Positions 14,190 through 23,562 of a DNA stretch of 33,536 nucleotides are shown here, piece by piece. Location of the stretch: the NCBI GenBank assembly GCA_964458795.1, contig CAYWJW010000011.1, positions 1-33,536 on the forward strand, given 5' to 3'. The position numbers were made by a program, and so were the translations under genes. The notes under the pieces were generated by a model. It was not told where the DNA came from. It was given only the letters and a program-made list of their open reading frames with translations, and made no database searches. Position 1 is the first letter of the stretch. The number at the start of each line of letters is the position of its first letter. Source of the stretch: JAJTHY01 sp964458795. Lineage in GTDB: Bacteria > Pseudomonadota > Alphaproteobacteria > Rickettsiales > Midichloriaceae.

Positions 14190-14603
14190 TTACTTGGTGC
14201 TTTCACTAAAGCTTTTGGCCAGATCTAGTAGTTTTTGTCGCAAAAAAGGATCCTTTATGCGAGCGAAATAATGTATAAGGTCGCGCAGCTGGTGCTTACC
14301 CTTCTCTGTACTTGCGTAGTCATGCTGTTCTTCTGAAGCGTGAAGAGCCATTGTTGTATCAGGAAAGTTATAATTGTCCGAACTTGGTGAAAAGAAATAT
14401 GATAAATCGGCTTGTAATATATTAGCAAGAGCAAACAGATTAGAGGAGCTAACTCTATTAGAACCGCGTTCATACTTCTGGATTTGTTGAAATTTCACAC
14501 CTATTGCATTAGCAAGCTGTTGTTGAGTTAATCCAAGCTCAAGCCTGCGCTGCTTTAGTCTCGCGCCTACCTCTAGGTCAACTGGACCAGCCTTGCGATT
14601 CAT
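14190..14603 (-). CDS. XRE-family helix-turn-helix transcriptional regulator
   Basis: A 137-residue DNA-binding protein. The Cro/C1-type helix-turn-helix spans about residues 11-66: VGARLKQRRLELGLTQQQLANAIGV, then FQQIQKYERGSNRVSSSNLFALANIL. The second half, with LRDLIHYFARIKDPFLRQKLLDLAKSF near the end, resembles the tail of the short alphaproteobacterial XRE regulators. No metal or ligand motif is visible. Its ATG overlaps the lnt stop by four bases (ATGA), so it is co-translated with lnt. The lnt-XRE order is common in alphaproteobacteria, which suggests a conserved housekeeping regulator rather than an acquired one. Its target sites are unknown. Confidence 0.88.
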   Translation of the reverse strand: MNRKAGPVDLEVGARLKQRRLELGLTQQQLANAIGVKFQQIQKYERGSNRVSSSNLFALANILQADLSYFFSPSSDNYNFPDTTMALHASEEQHDYASTEKGKHQLRDLIHYFARIKDPFLRQKLLDLAKSFSESTK

Positions 14604-16096
14604 TTAGCCCTCTTTTTAAACATTGGTATGATTTTTAGAGCCAAATTTGAGAAGAGGCAAACAAAAAAACATATTGAAATCAACAAAATTTGATTATCCC
14701 TGAAAATGGTATAGCTTGGTTCATTTTTCTTTGGAATATGCACATCTAAGAAAGCGCGGGTATTTAGATCTATTTTCTCCAGAATCTTGCCATATGGAGA
14801 GATAATGGCGCTAACTCCAGTATTAGCAACTCTTATCAGAGGCATGCCATATTCTGCGGCGCTAAACCTAGCCATTGCTAGATGTTGATAAGGTCCTGAA
14901 CTTATGCCGAACCAAGCATCATTGGTTACATTGAGTAACCAGCTATAGCGCGTTAGATCTTGACTAATAGGAAAAATAGCTTCGTAACAAATTAGGGGAT
15001 AATAGTTAAGTGCTAATTCATCTGAATGAGCTCCTGTATATATATTGCCGGGAGTAAATTCTCCGACTCCATATGCGATTTTATCCACAAATGCCAAGAT
15101 TTTTCGAAGTGGCACATACTCTCCAAAAGGTACAAGAGTATACTTGTCATAAGTCGAGACGATCTTAGCATCGCTACTTATCGCTATAATAGAGTTGTAT
15201 ATATGTCTATCGTCGTCAATACGGTCGACACCAGTAATTAGATATCCATTCTTTGGAGCTATAGTACTTAGTGTATATAACTCAATGTCATCGTCATGAA
15301 AAAGGTAAGGATAGGCCGCTTCCGGCCATATAACAGCTTTTAGGTCGGAGGGATTGTTAATAAGGGAAAGCTCAGCAAGTGTTGTAAAAGCTTCTAGCTG
15401 ACGTACTGGATTACCTAAATGATGTTCTGATAGGTTTGGCTGCACTATCCTGATTTTTTCTGGCCAAAATTCGATGGGCTTAGACCCATAATGTTGCTCG
15501 AGTAAGATGACGCCTAATGTAAAGAGTGTATAGATTGAGATAATTAGAAACAGCTTTCTGGTAAAAAGTAAGGTTGATAATAACACTATCAATAATGAAC
15601 TTAGATGCACACCCAAGAACGGAGCTAAGTAAATTGTATAGTTATTGGACGCCAAACTGTATCCCATAAAATTCCATGGAAACGGTACTGGTACATATCC
15701 GCGAATATATTCAATGAACACCCAAGTGAAAGAAAAGCTGAAGTAAAACCATATACGGGTGGTGCCACAGAAGTTCGCGATGAGACACACAATGCCAGTA
15801 TATATTCCTAAGAGAGCTGGTATTAAAACTATAACAAAAGGCATTAGCCACAGGAAATTTCCGACATTTGATGTCAATGCTATACCAATCCAATAAAGAG
15901 AGCTTATAAAGTGAAAGAAACCAAAAACAAGTCCACTAAAAAAGGCTTGCTTTGCTGATTTGCGGTAAACATTATCAAGCAATATGAGGAAAGCAGGTAA
16001 TAGGAAAATTGACAAACCAAAGGGCTCAAAGGCAAGAGTGGCCATCAGGCCTGCTGTTGCTAGTCTAAAGGTCTTATATGATAAGGGATTGATCAT
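14600..16096 (-). CDS. lnt: Apolipoprotein N-acyltransferase
   Basis: A 498-residue inner-membrane enzyme that adds the third acyl chain to lipoproteins. The N-terminal half is a bundle of hydrophobic helices (about 8-200). The C-terminal nitrilase-like domain carries the full catalytic triad: E259 in VIWPEAAYP, K318 in YDKYTLVPFGEYVPLR and C370 in PLICYEAIF. NVTNDAWFG follows, as in the family. A final hydrophobic segment (about 472-490) anchors the end. The gene lies downstream of a small membrane-protein gene (27-base gap) and overlaps the XRE regulator. Presence of Lnt implies an outer membrane with triacylated lipoproteins. Confidence 0.95.
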   Translation of the reverse strand: MINPLSYKTFRLATAGLMATLAFEPFGLSIFLLPAFLILLDNVYRKSAKQAFFSGLVFGFFHFISSLYWIGIALTSNVGNFLWLMPFVIVLIPALLGIYTGIVCLIANFCGTTRIWFYFSFSFTWVFIEYIRGYVPVPFPWNFMGYSLASNNYTIYLAPFLGVHLSSLLIVLLSTLLFTRKLFLIISIYTLFTLGVILLEQHYGSKPIEFWPEKIRIVQPNLSEHHLGNPVRQLEAFTTLAELSLINNPSDLKAVIWPEAAYPYLFHDDDIELYTLSTIAPKNGYLITGVDRIDDDRHIYNSIIAISSDAKIVSTYDKYTLVPFGEYVPLRKILAFVDKIAYGVGEFTPGNIYTGAHSDELALNYYPLICYEAIFPISQDLTRYSWLLNVTNDAWFGISSGPYQHLAMARFSAAEYGMPLIRVANTGVSAIISPYGKILEKIDLNTRAFLDVHIPKKNEPSYTIFRDNQILLISICFFVCLFSNLALKIIPMFKKRAK

Positions 16097-16123
16097 GTAA
16101 ACTATGGGCTCTTTTTATACTAT

Positions 16124-16537
16124 TTAGACTTTGTCATTATATCGATCAGTTTGCTTACCTGCATCACTGGGTTCTATATTGCTTGTTGGTTCGGGAGTAT
16201 CTGTTGTAATTGCCTTCTCTTCTTCTGTTTCTGGGCTATTATATAGAGATCCAACTAAGACTTCTTCTTTAAGCACATTAATCATAATGGAGCGGTTGGA
16301 TATGATGGAGTCTTTAGTAAGTTTGTTGCTATAGGCATAAGAGAATATAGCAATAGTTGTGAGCAGAATAAGAGTTATGGCCAAGTAAAATACAAACTTG
16401 GCCCTATCTAAGAGTGCCTTATGCCCAGCTTTTATATTTTTGTATTCTTGGATTTCCTGAGTAAATTCGGTATCCTCAGCCGTATTTTTTGAAAATAATT
16501 TAAACATGCCCTTTAAAGTATTTAATTTACCAAACAA
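16124..16537 (-). CDS. Small single-pass membrane protein, function unknown
   Basis: Up to 137 residues, not recognised. A charged N-terminus (about 50 residues) precedes one strong membrane helix, FVFYLAITLILLTTIAIFSYAYS (about 48-70). An outer segment follows that is rich in Ser, Thr, Glu and Pro, ending near TDTPEPTSNIEPSDAGKQTD. This looks like a bitopic protein with a disordered periplasmic tail. The start is uncertain: TTG at 16537 (used here) or ATG at 16507, which would have an AAAGGG stretch very close to it. It heads an lnt-XRE transcription unit and is divergent from radA across only 38 bases. Confidence 0.6.
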   Translation of the reverse strand: MFGKLNTLKGMFKLFSKNTAEDTEFTQEIQEYKNIKAGHKALLDRAKFVFYLAITLILLTTIAIFSYAYSNKLTKDSIISNRSIMINVLKEEVLVGSLYNSPETEEEKAITTDTPEPTSNIEPSDAGKQTDRYNDKV

Positions 16538-16575
16538 ACTCTGTATTATGTAGTTACAAAATTCAACGATAGTTT

Positions 16576-17925
16576 ATGTCAAAAAAGTTAATACAGCAAT
16601 ACATCTGTCAGCAATGTGGTGCTATTCATAATAAATGGAATGGTAAGTGCACTGATTGTAGCGCCTGGAACAGCTTAATAGAGGAGGTTGTTACAAAAAG
16701 TAAAAATTTAATAGAAAAAAGAGCTGCCAATAACATAGAGATTAGAGAGCTAGATGACAATGTATGTGAGGTTGAACGTGTTAGTACAAAGATCGGAGAG
16801 TTTGACCGAGTTTTAGGAGGTGGTTTAGTTGAAGGAGCAGCAATACTTCTTGGTGGCGATCCAGGTATTGGCAAGTCTACTTTGGTGTTGCAGATATTAT
16901 CACGTTTGTGCGAACAAGACTTGGAGGTTCTATACTTAAGTGGAGAGGAGTCATTTCAACAGATAAAACTACGCGCAGCTCGGATAGGTGTTGCCCAGAA
17001 GGGAATTAAGATATCCTGCCTTACCTCACTGCAGGAAATTAAGGCAAGTATTGACCAAGTGGAAGGACTTAACTTTATTGTTATTGACTCAATACAGACT
17101 ATATATGATGAGCACATTGAATCATCTCCTGGGAGTGTAAGCCAGGTCAAAGCATGTGCGTTTGAATTGATTAGGATGGCTAAGCAAAAAGGCTTCACGA
17201 TTCTGTTCATAGGGCATGTTACGAAGGAAGGGTCCATAGCTGGTCCTAAGGTTCTTGAGCACATGGTTGACACAGTTCTTTATTTTGAAGGGGATCGAGG
17301 CATGCAATATCGTATGATCAGAGCCATTAAAAATCGTTTCGGGCCAGCAAATGAAATCGCGGTCTTTGAGATGAGCGATCATGGTCTGTCTGAGGTTAGC
17401 AATCCATCTAAGTATTTCTTACCAACTTCCATGCAAGAAACAAGCGGCTCTTGTATTTTTGCAAATATTGAAGGCACTAGGCCCCTGCTGCTTGAAGTGC
17501 AGGCGTTATGCGTCCCTTCGTATCTCCCAAGTCCTAGAAGGGCGGTGGTTGGATGGGATAGTAATCGCTTAGCAATGCTTATTGCAGTATTGAACTCTAG
17601 GTTAAATATCAATATTTTGGATAAAGAAGTCTATCTAAATATGGTTGGCGGCCTCAAAGTAAGCGAGCCAGCTGCTGATCTAGCTGTTGTAGCTTCATTG
17701 ATTTCAGCGAGCAAAAATATATCAGTTAATAGAGATTATGTATTTTTTGGCGAAGTGGGGCTCTCTGGTGAGGTTAGATCGGTATCACAAACAGAGGCGA
17801 GGCTCGTAGAAGCTTATAAGTTAGGGTTCAAGTATGCAGTAATGCCAAAAATTGATAAAAACTTCTCTTGTAAGATTGAGATAATACATGTAAATCACAT
17901 TAAGGATTTATTAAAACTATTATAG
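16576..17925 (+). CDS. radA: DNA repair protein RadA
   Basis: A 449-residue RecA-like ATPase that promotes branch migration and the processing of recombination intermediates. The N-terminal zinc finger is intact (C11, C14, C25, C28: CQQC...CTDC). Walker A is GGDPGIGKST (93-102) and the family-specific RadA motif is KNRFG in AIKNRFGPANE. The C-terminal Lon-protease-like domain starts near PSYLPSPRRAVVGWDSNRLAMLIAVL and includes FFGEVGLSGEVRSV. All parts are of normal size. cvpA begins five bases after its stop, and radA-cvpA adjacency is common in alphaproteobacteria. Confidence 0.96.
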   Translation: MSKKLIQQYICQQCGAIHNKWNGKCTDCSAWNSLIEEVVTKSKNLIEKRAANNIEIRELDDNVCEVERVSTKIGEFDRVLGGGLVEGAAILLGGDPGIGKSTLVLQILSRLCEQDLEVLYLSGEESFQQIKLRAARIGVAQKGIKISCLTSLQEIKASIDQVEGLNFIVIDSIQTIYDEHIESSPGSVSQVKACAFELIRMAKQKGFTILFIGHVTKEGSIAGPKVLEHMVDTVLYFEGDRGMQYRMIRAIKNRFGPANEIAVFEMSDHGLSEVSNPSKYFLPTSMQETSGSCIFANIEGTRPLLLEVQALCVPSYLPSPRRAVVGWDSNRLAMLIAVLNSRLNINILDKEVYLNMVGGLKVSEPAADLAVVASLISASKNISVNRDYVFFGEVGLSGEVRSVSQTEARLVEAYKLGFKYAVMPKIDKNFSCKIEIIHVNHIKDLLKLL

Positions 17926-17930
17926 CAGGT

Positions 17931-18794
17931 ATGCGTATGGATTTCGCTGGATTTACCTACCTTGACTATGCAGTCTTAGCAATTTTGATATTATCAACAC
18001 TATTTGCATTCATTAGAGGCTTTATTGGGTCGTTTTTATCGTTGGCTGGGTGGATTATCGCAATATATCTATCTTATACTTTGTTTCCATCTATAAAGCC
18101 GCTGCTCGAAGAGAAACTCAAGAACCCTATAGTTATTATTGTTATTGGTCATGCTGGGCTGTTGATAGGTTTCTTGGTAATATTTGGAATCCTAAACATT
18201 TTAGCCACCAGTGTAGTCAAAGGGATGACTTCAGGTATATTGGACCGAAGCCTAGGAGCTGCCTTTGGCGTAATAAGAGGAGGCATAATAGTTTCTTTTG
18301 TATTTCTTCTCATCTCTACAAGTATTGGTATTTTCAATGGGGTTGATAATGACAGTATGTCTAAAGAGGAACCAATGCCAAAGTGGCTTAGTAACTCCAG
18401 AAGCTTTCCCTTCATGAAAGAAGGTGGACAAATATTGGCAAGTTTTATCCCAGATTCCTTCTACGAACGTTTTGAGAATATGTATAACGATATCAGCCGC
18501 AAAAGTATGGATGACAGATTTGTGGAAAATAGCATGCAGAAGCTTAGAAAAAGCCTAAGTCCTCAAGAAGTTAAGATTATTGACAGTAAACTAGAAGAGA
18601 CTGCGCTAACGCAGTCTTCCGAAGAAGCTAAGTATAATGGATTAAAAGAGCTCGTTAATGCCTATGAAAACAGCAAAGTTGACAAAGACATTAGTGGCAA
18701 GAAATTAATATCTAGCGATGAACTATCACGCTTGAGAAAGATTCTAGCTAATAAGCAAACAGAGCTTAAAAGTGTTCAGCTAACCACCGAGTAA
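17931..18794 (+). CDS. cvpA: CvpA family membrane protein with C-terminal helical extension
   Basis: A 287-residue protein. The first 130 residues are the CvpA domain: four hydrophobic helices, with LDYAVLAILILSTLFAFIRGFIGSF at the start and ILDRSLGAAFGVIRGGIIVSFVFLL at the end. The rest (about 150-287) is hydrophilic and helical, and includes PMPKWLSNSRSFPFMKEGG, the segment that often follows CvpA in alphaproteobacteria. CvpA proteins are linked to colicin V production and to envelope or bile stress; the molecular function is not established. It is co-transcribed with radA. purF, the frequent next gene, is not here; the convergent ftsY follows instead. A second ATG two codons in (17937) is possible. 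Confidence 0.88.
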   Translation: MRMDFAGFTYLDYAVLAILILSTLFAFIRGFIGSFLSLAGWIIAIYLSYTLFPSIKPLLEEKLKNPIVIIVIGHAGLLIGFLVIFGILNILATSVVKGMTSGILDRSLGAAFGVIRGGIIVSFVFLLISTSIGIFNGVDNDSMSKEEPMPKWLSNSRSFPFMKEGGQILASFIPDSFYERFENMYNDISRKSMDDRFVENSMQKLRKSLSPQEVKIIDSKLEETALTQSSEEAKYNGLKELVNAYENSKVDKDISGKKLISSDELSRLRKILANKQTELKSVQLTTE

Positions 18795-18823
18795 ACAGTC
18801 GACTAAATAAATAGATTATCTTC

Positions 18824-19729
18824 CTATTGTTGAGATATAAGTGCATCTACAAATTCTTTAGGGTTGAAGTTATCCAAGTCTTCTATCGATTCTCCTACTC
18901 CTATAGCAAGTATTGGTATGTCGAATTTTTGAGCTATGCTCACCAATATACCGCCCTTTGCGGTGCCGTCTAATTTAGTGATTATTATTCCATTTAATGA
19001 CACAGTTTTGGAGAAGATGTCTACTTGTGAGATCGCATTTTGCCCGGTGGTGGCATCTATTACCAACACGCAATCATGTGGGGCATCTTCATCAAGCTTC
19101 TTAAGTACTCGTATAATCTTCCCAAGCTCGTCCATCAGGTTTTGTTTGTTATGTAGTCTGCCTGCAGTATCGACAATCAACACATCGTAATTCTCTTCTA
19201 TAGATCGCGCCATTGCACTATAGGCTACACTAGCAGGGTCAGAGTTATGCTCTCCACTTATGAATTCTGCACCAGACCTCTGGGCCCATATTTTGAGTTG
19301 GTCAGTTGCAGCGGCCCTAAAAGTATCACACGCAGCTAACATAACTTTTTTTCCGGATGCTGTGAGCTTATGAGCAATTTTGCCGGCAGTAGTTGTTTTA
19401 CCATTGCCATTAACGCCACAAAGCAATAACACATGCGGTTTTTTATTGAACTCAAGCACTTTTGCTTTTGCAGTTAAAACCGGCAATATATTTGCGCACA
19501 TAATCTCTTTAATATCGGAAGCATTTGCTTCTTGATCAAGTTTTAGGCGAGAAAGATCAGATATAATTTTCTCTGTAGTTGCGACCCCCAAATCTGCTAG
19601 CAATAAGGACTCTTCAAGTTCATGTAGCATTGCTTTATCAATTTTCCTGCGAGCTGTAAGTCCTATGCTGCTCGTAATTGTGGAGGCAGTTTTTGATAAA
19701 CCTGCTTTAACTCTCTGAAACCACTTCAT
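18824..19729 (-). CDS. ftsY: Signal recognition particle receptor FtsY
   Basis: A 301-residue GTPase that docks SRP-ribosome complexes at the inner membrane. The short amphipathic N-terminus (MKWFQRVKAGLSKT) replaces the long acidic A domain of enterobacterial FtsY, as is usual in alphaproteobacteria. The NG domain is complete: G1 GVNGNGKTT (105-113), DTFRAAATDQL (135-145), G3 DTAGR (187-191) and G4 TKLDGTAKGG (251-260). It is the last gene of ileS-ridA-ftsY, starting three bases after the ridA stop, and is convergent with cvpA. Confidence 0.96.
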   Translation of the reverse strand: MKWFQRVKAGLSKTASTITSSIGLTARRKIDKAMLHELEESLLLADLGVATTEKIISDLSRLKLDQEANASDIKEIMCANILPVLTAKAKVLEFNKKPHVLLLCGVNGNGKTTTAGKIAHKLTASGKKVMLAACDTFRAAATDQLKIWAQRSGAEFISGEHNSDPASVAYSAMARSIEENYDVLIVDTAGRLHNKQNLMDELGKIIRVLKKLDEDAPHDCVLVIDATTGQNAISQVDIFSKTVSLNGIIITKLDGTAKGGILVSIAQKFDIPILAIGVGESIEDLDNFNPKEFVDALISQQ

Positions 19730-19732
19730 TTT

Positions 19733-20197
19733 TTAAATCTCAAAAATTGCTTCAGCTTCAACAGCGGCGCCAAAGGGTAATTGTTCAACTCCAATTGCAG
19801 ATCTAGCATGCTCCCCTTTCTGACCAAATGCTATAAGCATAAGTTCCGAAATCGCATTGGCTATAATAGGCTGATCAGTGAATGTATGATTGCAGTTTAC
19901 AAATACTGCGAGTTTGACACAGCGCTTGATTTTATCCAAATTGCCACCACATGCTGCTGCTGCTTGGTATAAAATATTTAGACCAACAATTTCTGCAATT
20001 CTCTTGCCACGCTCAACATCGCAGTCTTTACCTAGTTGTCCTACATGTTCTCGGATATCGCCAAAGCCCAAGGGTAACTGACCGGAAATATATATGGTAT
20101 TTCCGGAGATGACATATGGCTTAAACTTGCCGATTGGAGGAGGAAGAATAGGCAGTTTAAAGCCAGCTTCTGTTAATTTTTGCAATACATTTGACAT
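19733..20197 (-). CDS. RidA/YjgF-family protein
   Basis: A 154-residue protein of the YjgF/YER057c/UK114 family; the archetype RidA hydrolyses reactive enamine/imine intermediates of amino-acid metabolism. The family core is visible as YISGQLPLGFG near residue 52 and in the C-terminal HARSAIGVEQLPFGAAVEAEAIFEI, with the conserved Arg and Glu of the trimer-interface active site. At about 150 residues it belongs to the longer subgroup rather than the 125-130-residue RidA proper, so imine deaminase activity is not certain. It starts 10 bases after the ileS stop and lies directly before ftsY, clearly in one operon. Confidence 0.85.
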   Translation of the reverse strand: MSNVLQKLTEAGFKLPILPPPIGKFKPYVISGNTIYISGQLPLGFGDIREHVGQLGKDCDVERGKRIAEIVGLNILYQAAAACGGNLDKIKRCVKLAVFVNCNHTFTDQPIIANAISELMLIAFGQKGEHARSAIGVEQLPFGAAVEAEAIFEI

Positions 20198-20207
20198 AAT
20201 AAATTTC

Positions 20208-23200
20208 CTAAACTTTACTAAGGGTTAGTTTAACGGTTACATCATTTACTTCAATAGACATCTGTGGCACGTCTGCTTTTGTATGGAGATCACCAATACT
20301 AGTCGCAAGCGTTTGCGCTATTATATACTGCTGCCACTTTAAAACCGAGGCACTAATATCTCCATTACTTTGGTCGATGGAAATCTTTATTTTATCAGTA
20401 ATGTCTAGTCCCAGTTCTTTACGTGCTTGCTGGACTCCGCGCACAATGTCACGTGCTATACCTTCTAGCTTTAGTTCTTCATTCACCTGTGTATCGAGCC
20501 ATACTAAGCCATCACCTGAGGCAAGCGGGGCTATAGATCCAATGAAGTTACTCTTTGGCTCTACAAGCATTGCATATTCATTGTCATTTAGGGTCTCACC
20601 TGCGATCTCTATAGTAGTGCCATTTAACTCCCAAAGATTTTGTTTTTGCGCGGCGATTATGTCCTTAACTTTGCTTGGCAAACGCTTACCTAAGACCTGG
20701 AAATTTATCTGCAATTTATAATTAGCAAATTCAGTGATCTTAGACTCATCTAGGTTAACCCAGTCCTTAACATTGATTTCATCTAGCACCAACTGCTTTA
20801 GTTCATCATCAAAAGCATCGCTCGAAACTCCTATGAAGGTTACCTTCTGCAGAGGTTGGCGCACGCGAATCCCTGTGTCATTGCGCAGTGAAAGTGCTGC
20901 AGTACATGCATCTCTCACGCGCTCCATTTGTTTTATCAGGCTATAGTTGATCTCATATCTATCTTCTGGAAACATTTCTAAGTGTACGGAACTCTTGGCA
21001 CGAGTTAGTCCGAGATAGATTTCTTCCAAAATTAGCGGCATAAGTGGAGCAGCAGCTTTACATACTACAATCAATACAGAATACAGAGTATTATAGGCCG
21101 ATATCTTATCCTGATCTTTCTCGGATTTCCAAAAACGTTCACGAGACCGTCTGATGTACCAATTGTTTAGGGTTTCAAAAAACACCTCTAAGGCCTTACA
21201 AGCAGTAATGCTGTCATAGACCTCCAATGACTTTTTAACTTCAGCTACAACTGCAAAGCATTTGGAAAGTATATAGCGGTCCAGCACGTAATTGGAACTG
21301 AGATCAAACTTAGCTTCAACCCCATCAGCATTGGCGTAAAGCGTGAAGAAATTATACGCATTCCAAATTGGCCGAATTGCAAGTCGTAGAGCATCTTTGA
21401 TGCCTTTAGAATCTTTATCCATCACTAGTTCTTGGCCGCGCATTACTGGAGATGATGCCATAAACCAACGAAGTGCATCAGAACCTATTTCATTAAATAC
21501 GCCTAGCGGATCCGGATAATTCTTTAGGCGCTTAGAGAGCTTTTGTCCGTCGCTACCTAAGAGCACTCCATGGCATTCGCAGTTGAGAAATGGTGGTTTA
21601 TCAAAAAGTGCAGTTGAGAGTACCACAAGAGTGTAAAACCAACCACGAGTCTGTGCCTGATATTCTACTATGAAGTCTGCTGGGAAATTCTTTTCAAACC
21701 AGTCCTTGTTCTCAAATGGATAGTGTGCTTGCGCATAGGGCATCGACCCGCTCTCAAACCAGCAGTCCAGAACATCAGTTACTCTACGCATCATCGACTT
21801 TCCGGTAGGGTCTTTCGGATTAGGTCTAACAAGAGTATCAATAAATGGACGATGTAAGTCCTTTACCTTAACTCCAAAAGCTTCTTCAAGCTCTTTAATC
21901 GATCCATAGACCTCAATATGCGGATATTGAGGATCATCGCTTCTCCATATAGGTATAGGACAGCCCCAATATCTATTACGTGATATGGACCAATCACGAG
22001 CATTCTCTAGCCATTTACCAAACATGCCATCTTTTATATGAGAAGGAATCCAGTTTATTTTCTGGTTATTTGCTACCATTTTATCTTTTATATCCGTAAC
22101 TTTTACATACCATGATGGCAGGGCCTTATATATAAGTGGAGTGTCGGTACGCCAACAGTGTGGGTAGTTATGTACATACTGCTCAGTTTTAATAAGAAGG
22201 CCAAGGTCTTTTAATTTTTTGGCAATCGGATCATTAGCTTCAAATACCTGTAAGCCTTCATAATCAGTTACTGGATATGTAAACCTACCTGCGCTATCAA
22301 CTGGGCAAACAGTTTCAATGTTATTTGCTTTACATAAGATCTGGTCGTCTTCACCAAATCCCGGTGCCATATGCACGATACCAGTTCCATCCTCTATGGT
22401 GACAAAATCGCCTGCGAAAACTCTGAAAGAATTAGCATGATCCTCGAAATAGTTAAACAGAGGATGATAAGAGAGGCCTGCCAGTTCAGAACCCTTAATA
22501 CTGCCAACTGTATGGCCTCCAATCTCATGCTCGTATTTATGTAAGAGTGCCGAGGCGATGATTAATGTCTGTCCGTCCTTTTCTACAATTGAGTATTCAA
22601 TGTCCGCGCCGACCGCAGCCGCTAAGTTGCTGGGTAGTGTCCAAGGAGTTGTAGTCCAAACAAGAAGGAAGCAATCTTGGTTATGACCCTTTATAGGCTC
22701 GGTTAATTTGAACTTTACGGTGAGAGCCTTGCTGACTTTTTCACGATAAGAATTATCCATCCTGGTTTCGAAATCAGAAACTGGAGTCTCACACGCCCAA
22801 GAATAAGGCATGACCCTATATGATTCATAAACCAATCCTTTTTTATAGAGTTCTTTAAAAGCCCAAAGGACGCTTTCCATGTAGTTGATGTCCATGGTTT
22901 TATAGTCATTCTCGAAATCCACCCATCTAGCTTGGCGATTTACATATGATACCCACTCGCCTGTATATTTAAGTACAGAATTGCGGCAGAACTCATTGAA
23001 TTTATCTATACCATACTTTTCAATTGCAACCTTACCGGAAATACTTAGCTCTTTTTCAGCTTCCATTTCTGCTGGCAACCCATGACAGTCCCAACCGAAT
23101 CTGCGCTCTACTTTTTTGCCAAGTTGAGTTTGGAAGCGCGCATATATATCTTTAACATATCCTGTAAGAAGATGACCATAGTGTGGCAATCCGTTAGCAA

Positions 23201-23351
23201 AAGGAGGGCCATCATAAAAGTTGAATGATGTATCTCCGCGGACAGACTTTTTAAAAGTACCATCTTGTTGCCAGAACGCAATGATCCCTTCCTCAATTCC
23301 TGGGAAGTTAGGAGTTGCTGAAGTTTTAGGATATATGTTGTTCTCTGACAT
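20208..23351 (-). CDS. ileS: Isoleucyl-tRNA synthetase, long eukaryote-like type
   Basis: A 1047-residue class I synthetase that charges tRNA-Ile. The HIGH motif reads HYGH (residues 57-60, in PPFANGLPHYGHLLTGYVKD) and the KMSKS loop reads KLSKR (about residues 600-604). GWDCHGLPAE, the editing domain TTPWTLPSNLAAAVG and the anticodon domain around WYIRRSRERFW are present. The length, well above the ~930 of typical bacterial IleRS, and the WVDFENDYKTMD region resemble the archaeal/eukaryotic-type enzyme. That type also occurs in Rickettsiales and in mupirocin-resistant bacteria. It heads ileS-ridA-ftsY behind a very good promoter. Confidence 0.96.
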   Translation of the reverse strand: MSENNIYPKTSATPNFPGIEEGIIAFWQQDGTFKKSVRGDTSFNFYDGPPFANGLPHYGHLLTGYVKDIYARFQTQLGKKVERRFGWDCHGLPAEMEAEKELSISGKVAIEKYGIDKFNEFCRNSVLKYTGEWVSYVNRQARWVDFENDYKTMDINYMESVLWAFKELYKKGLVYESYRVMPYSWACETPVSDFETRMDNSYREKVSKALTVKFKLTEPIKGHNQDCFLLVWTTTPWTLPSNLAAAVGADIEYSIVEKDGQTLIIASALLHKYEHEIGGHTVGSIKGSELAGLSYHPLFNYFEDHANSFRVFAGDFVTIEDGTGIVHMAPGFGEDDQILCKANNIETVCPVDSAGRFTYPVTDYEGLQVFEANDPIAKKLKDLGLLIKTEQYVHNYPHCWRTDTPLIYKALPSWYVKVTDIKDKMVANNQKINWIPSHIKDGMFGKWLENARDWSISRNRYWGCPIPIWRSDDPQYPHIEVYGSIKELEEAFGVKVKDLHRPFIDTLVRPNPKDPTGKSMMRRVTDVLDCWFESGSMPYAQAHYPFENKDWFEKNFPADFIVEYQAQTRGWFYTLVVLSTALFDKPPFLNCECHGVLLGSDGQKLSKRLKNYPDPLGVFNEIGSDALRWFMASSPVMRGQELVMDKDSKGIKDALRLAIRPIWNAYNFFTLYANADGVEAKFDLSSNYVLDRYILSKCFAVVAEVKKSLEVYDSITACKALEVFFETLNNWYIRRSRERFWKSEKDQDKISAYNTLYSVLIVVCKAAAPLMPLILEEIYLGLTRAKSSVHLEMFPEDRYEINYSLIKQMERVRDACTAALSLRNDTGIRVRQPLQKVTFIGVSSDAFDDELKQLVLDEINVKDWVNLDESKITEFANYKLQINFQVLGKRLPSKVKDIIAAQKQNLWELNGTTIEIAGETLNDNEYAMLVEPKSNFIGSIAPLASGDGLVWLDTQVNEELKLEGIARDIVRGVQQARKELGLDITDKIKISIDQSNGDISASVLKWQQYIIAQTLATSIGDLHTKADVPQMSIEVNDVTVKLTLSKV

Positions 23352-23378
23352 TTTGGTACCTGTGTTAAAGTATGTGAT

Positions 23379-23406
23379 ATTATAGCGAAGTGTAGGATTT
23401 TCTCAA
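23379..23406 (-). promoter_or_regulatory. Sigma70-type promoter of ileS-ridA-ftsY
   Basis: On the minus strand TTGAGA (23406-23401, 5 of 6) and a perfect TATAAT (23384-23379) are 16 bases apart. The start codon lies 28 bases beyond the -10, with an AGG before it. Confidence 0.6.
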
Positions 23407-23425
23407 TTGGTATTGTTATTATTGC

Positions 23426-23501
23426 CATACTTCTCTTATCTTATATTTATTAGTATAGTTGACACATACTAGCTTATGGAAGTCCCTACGCAAAAAATAA
23501 T
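23426..23501 (-). repeat. Dispersed ~75-bp intergenic repeat, copy C (repeat family 1)
   Basis: On the minus strand: an ATTATTTTTTGC lead, AGGGACTTCCATAAGC, a variable centre, then TACTAATAAATATAAGATAA and GAGAAGTATG. It shares almost all of its end blocks with copy A at 13354, with only a few changes there. It lies between dnaE and the ileS promoter. The rest of this 211-base gap (23502-23562) shows nothing recognisable. Confidence 0.7.
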
Positions 23502-23562
23502 TGAACATCTGGGCGGCCGTAATACCGGGCTTTCATCTTCTTAACTTTTAATAAATAAATAT

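Noticed and set aside
23502..23562. GC-richer patch with CGGCCG near 23512 as a possible RNA gene
   Set aside because: No stable extended hairpin or promoter could be placed, and the patch is too short to call.
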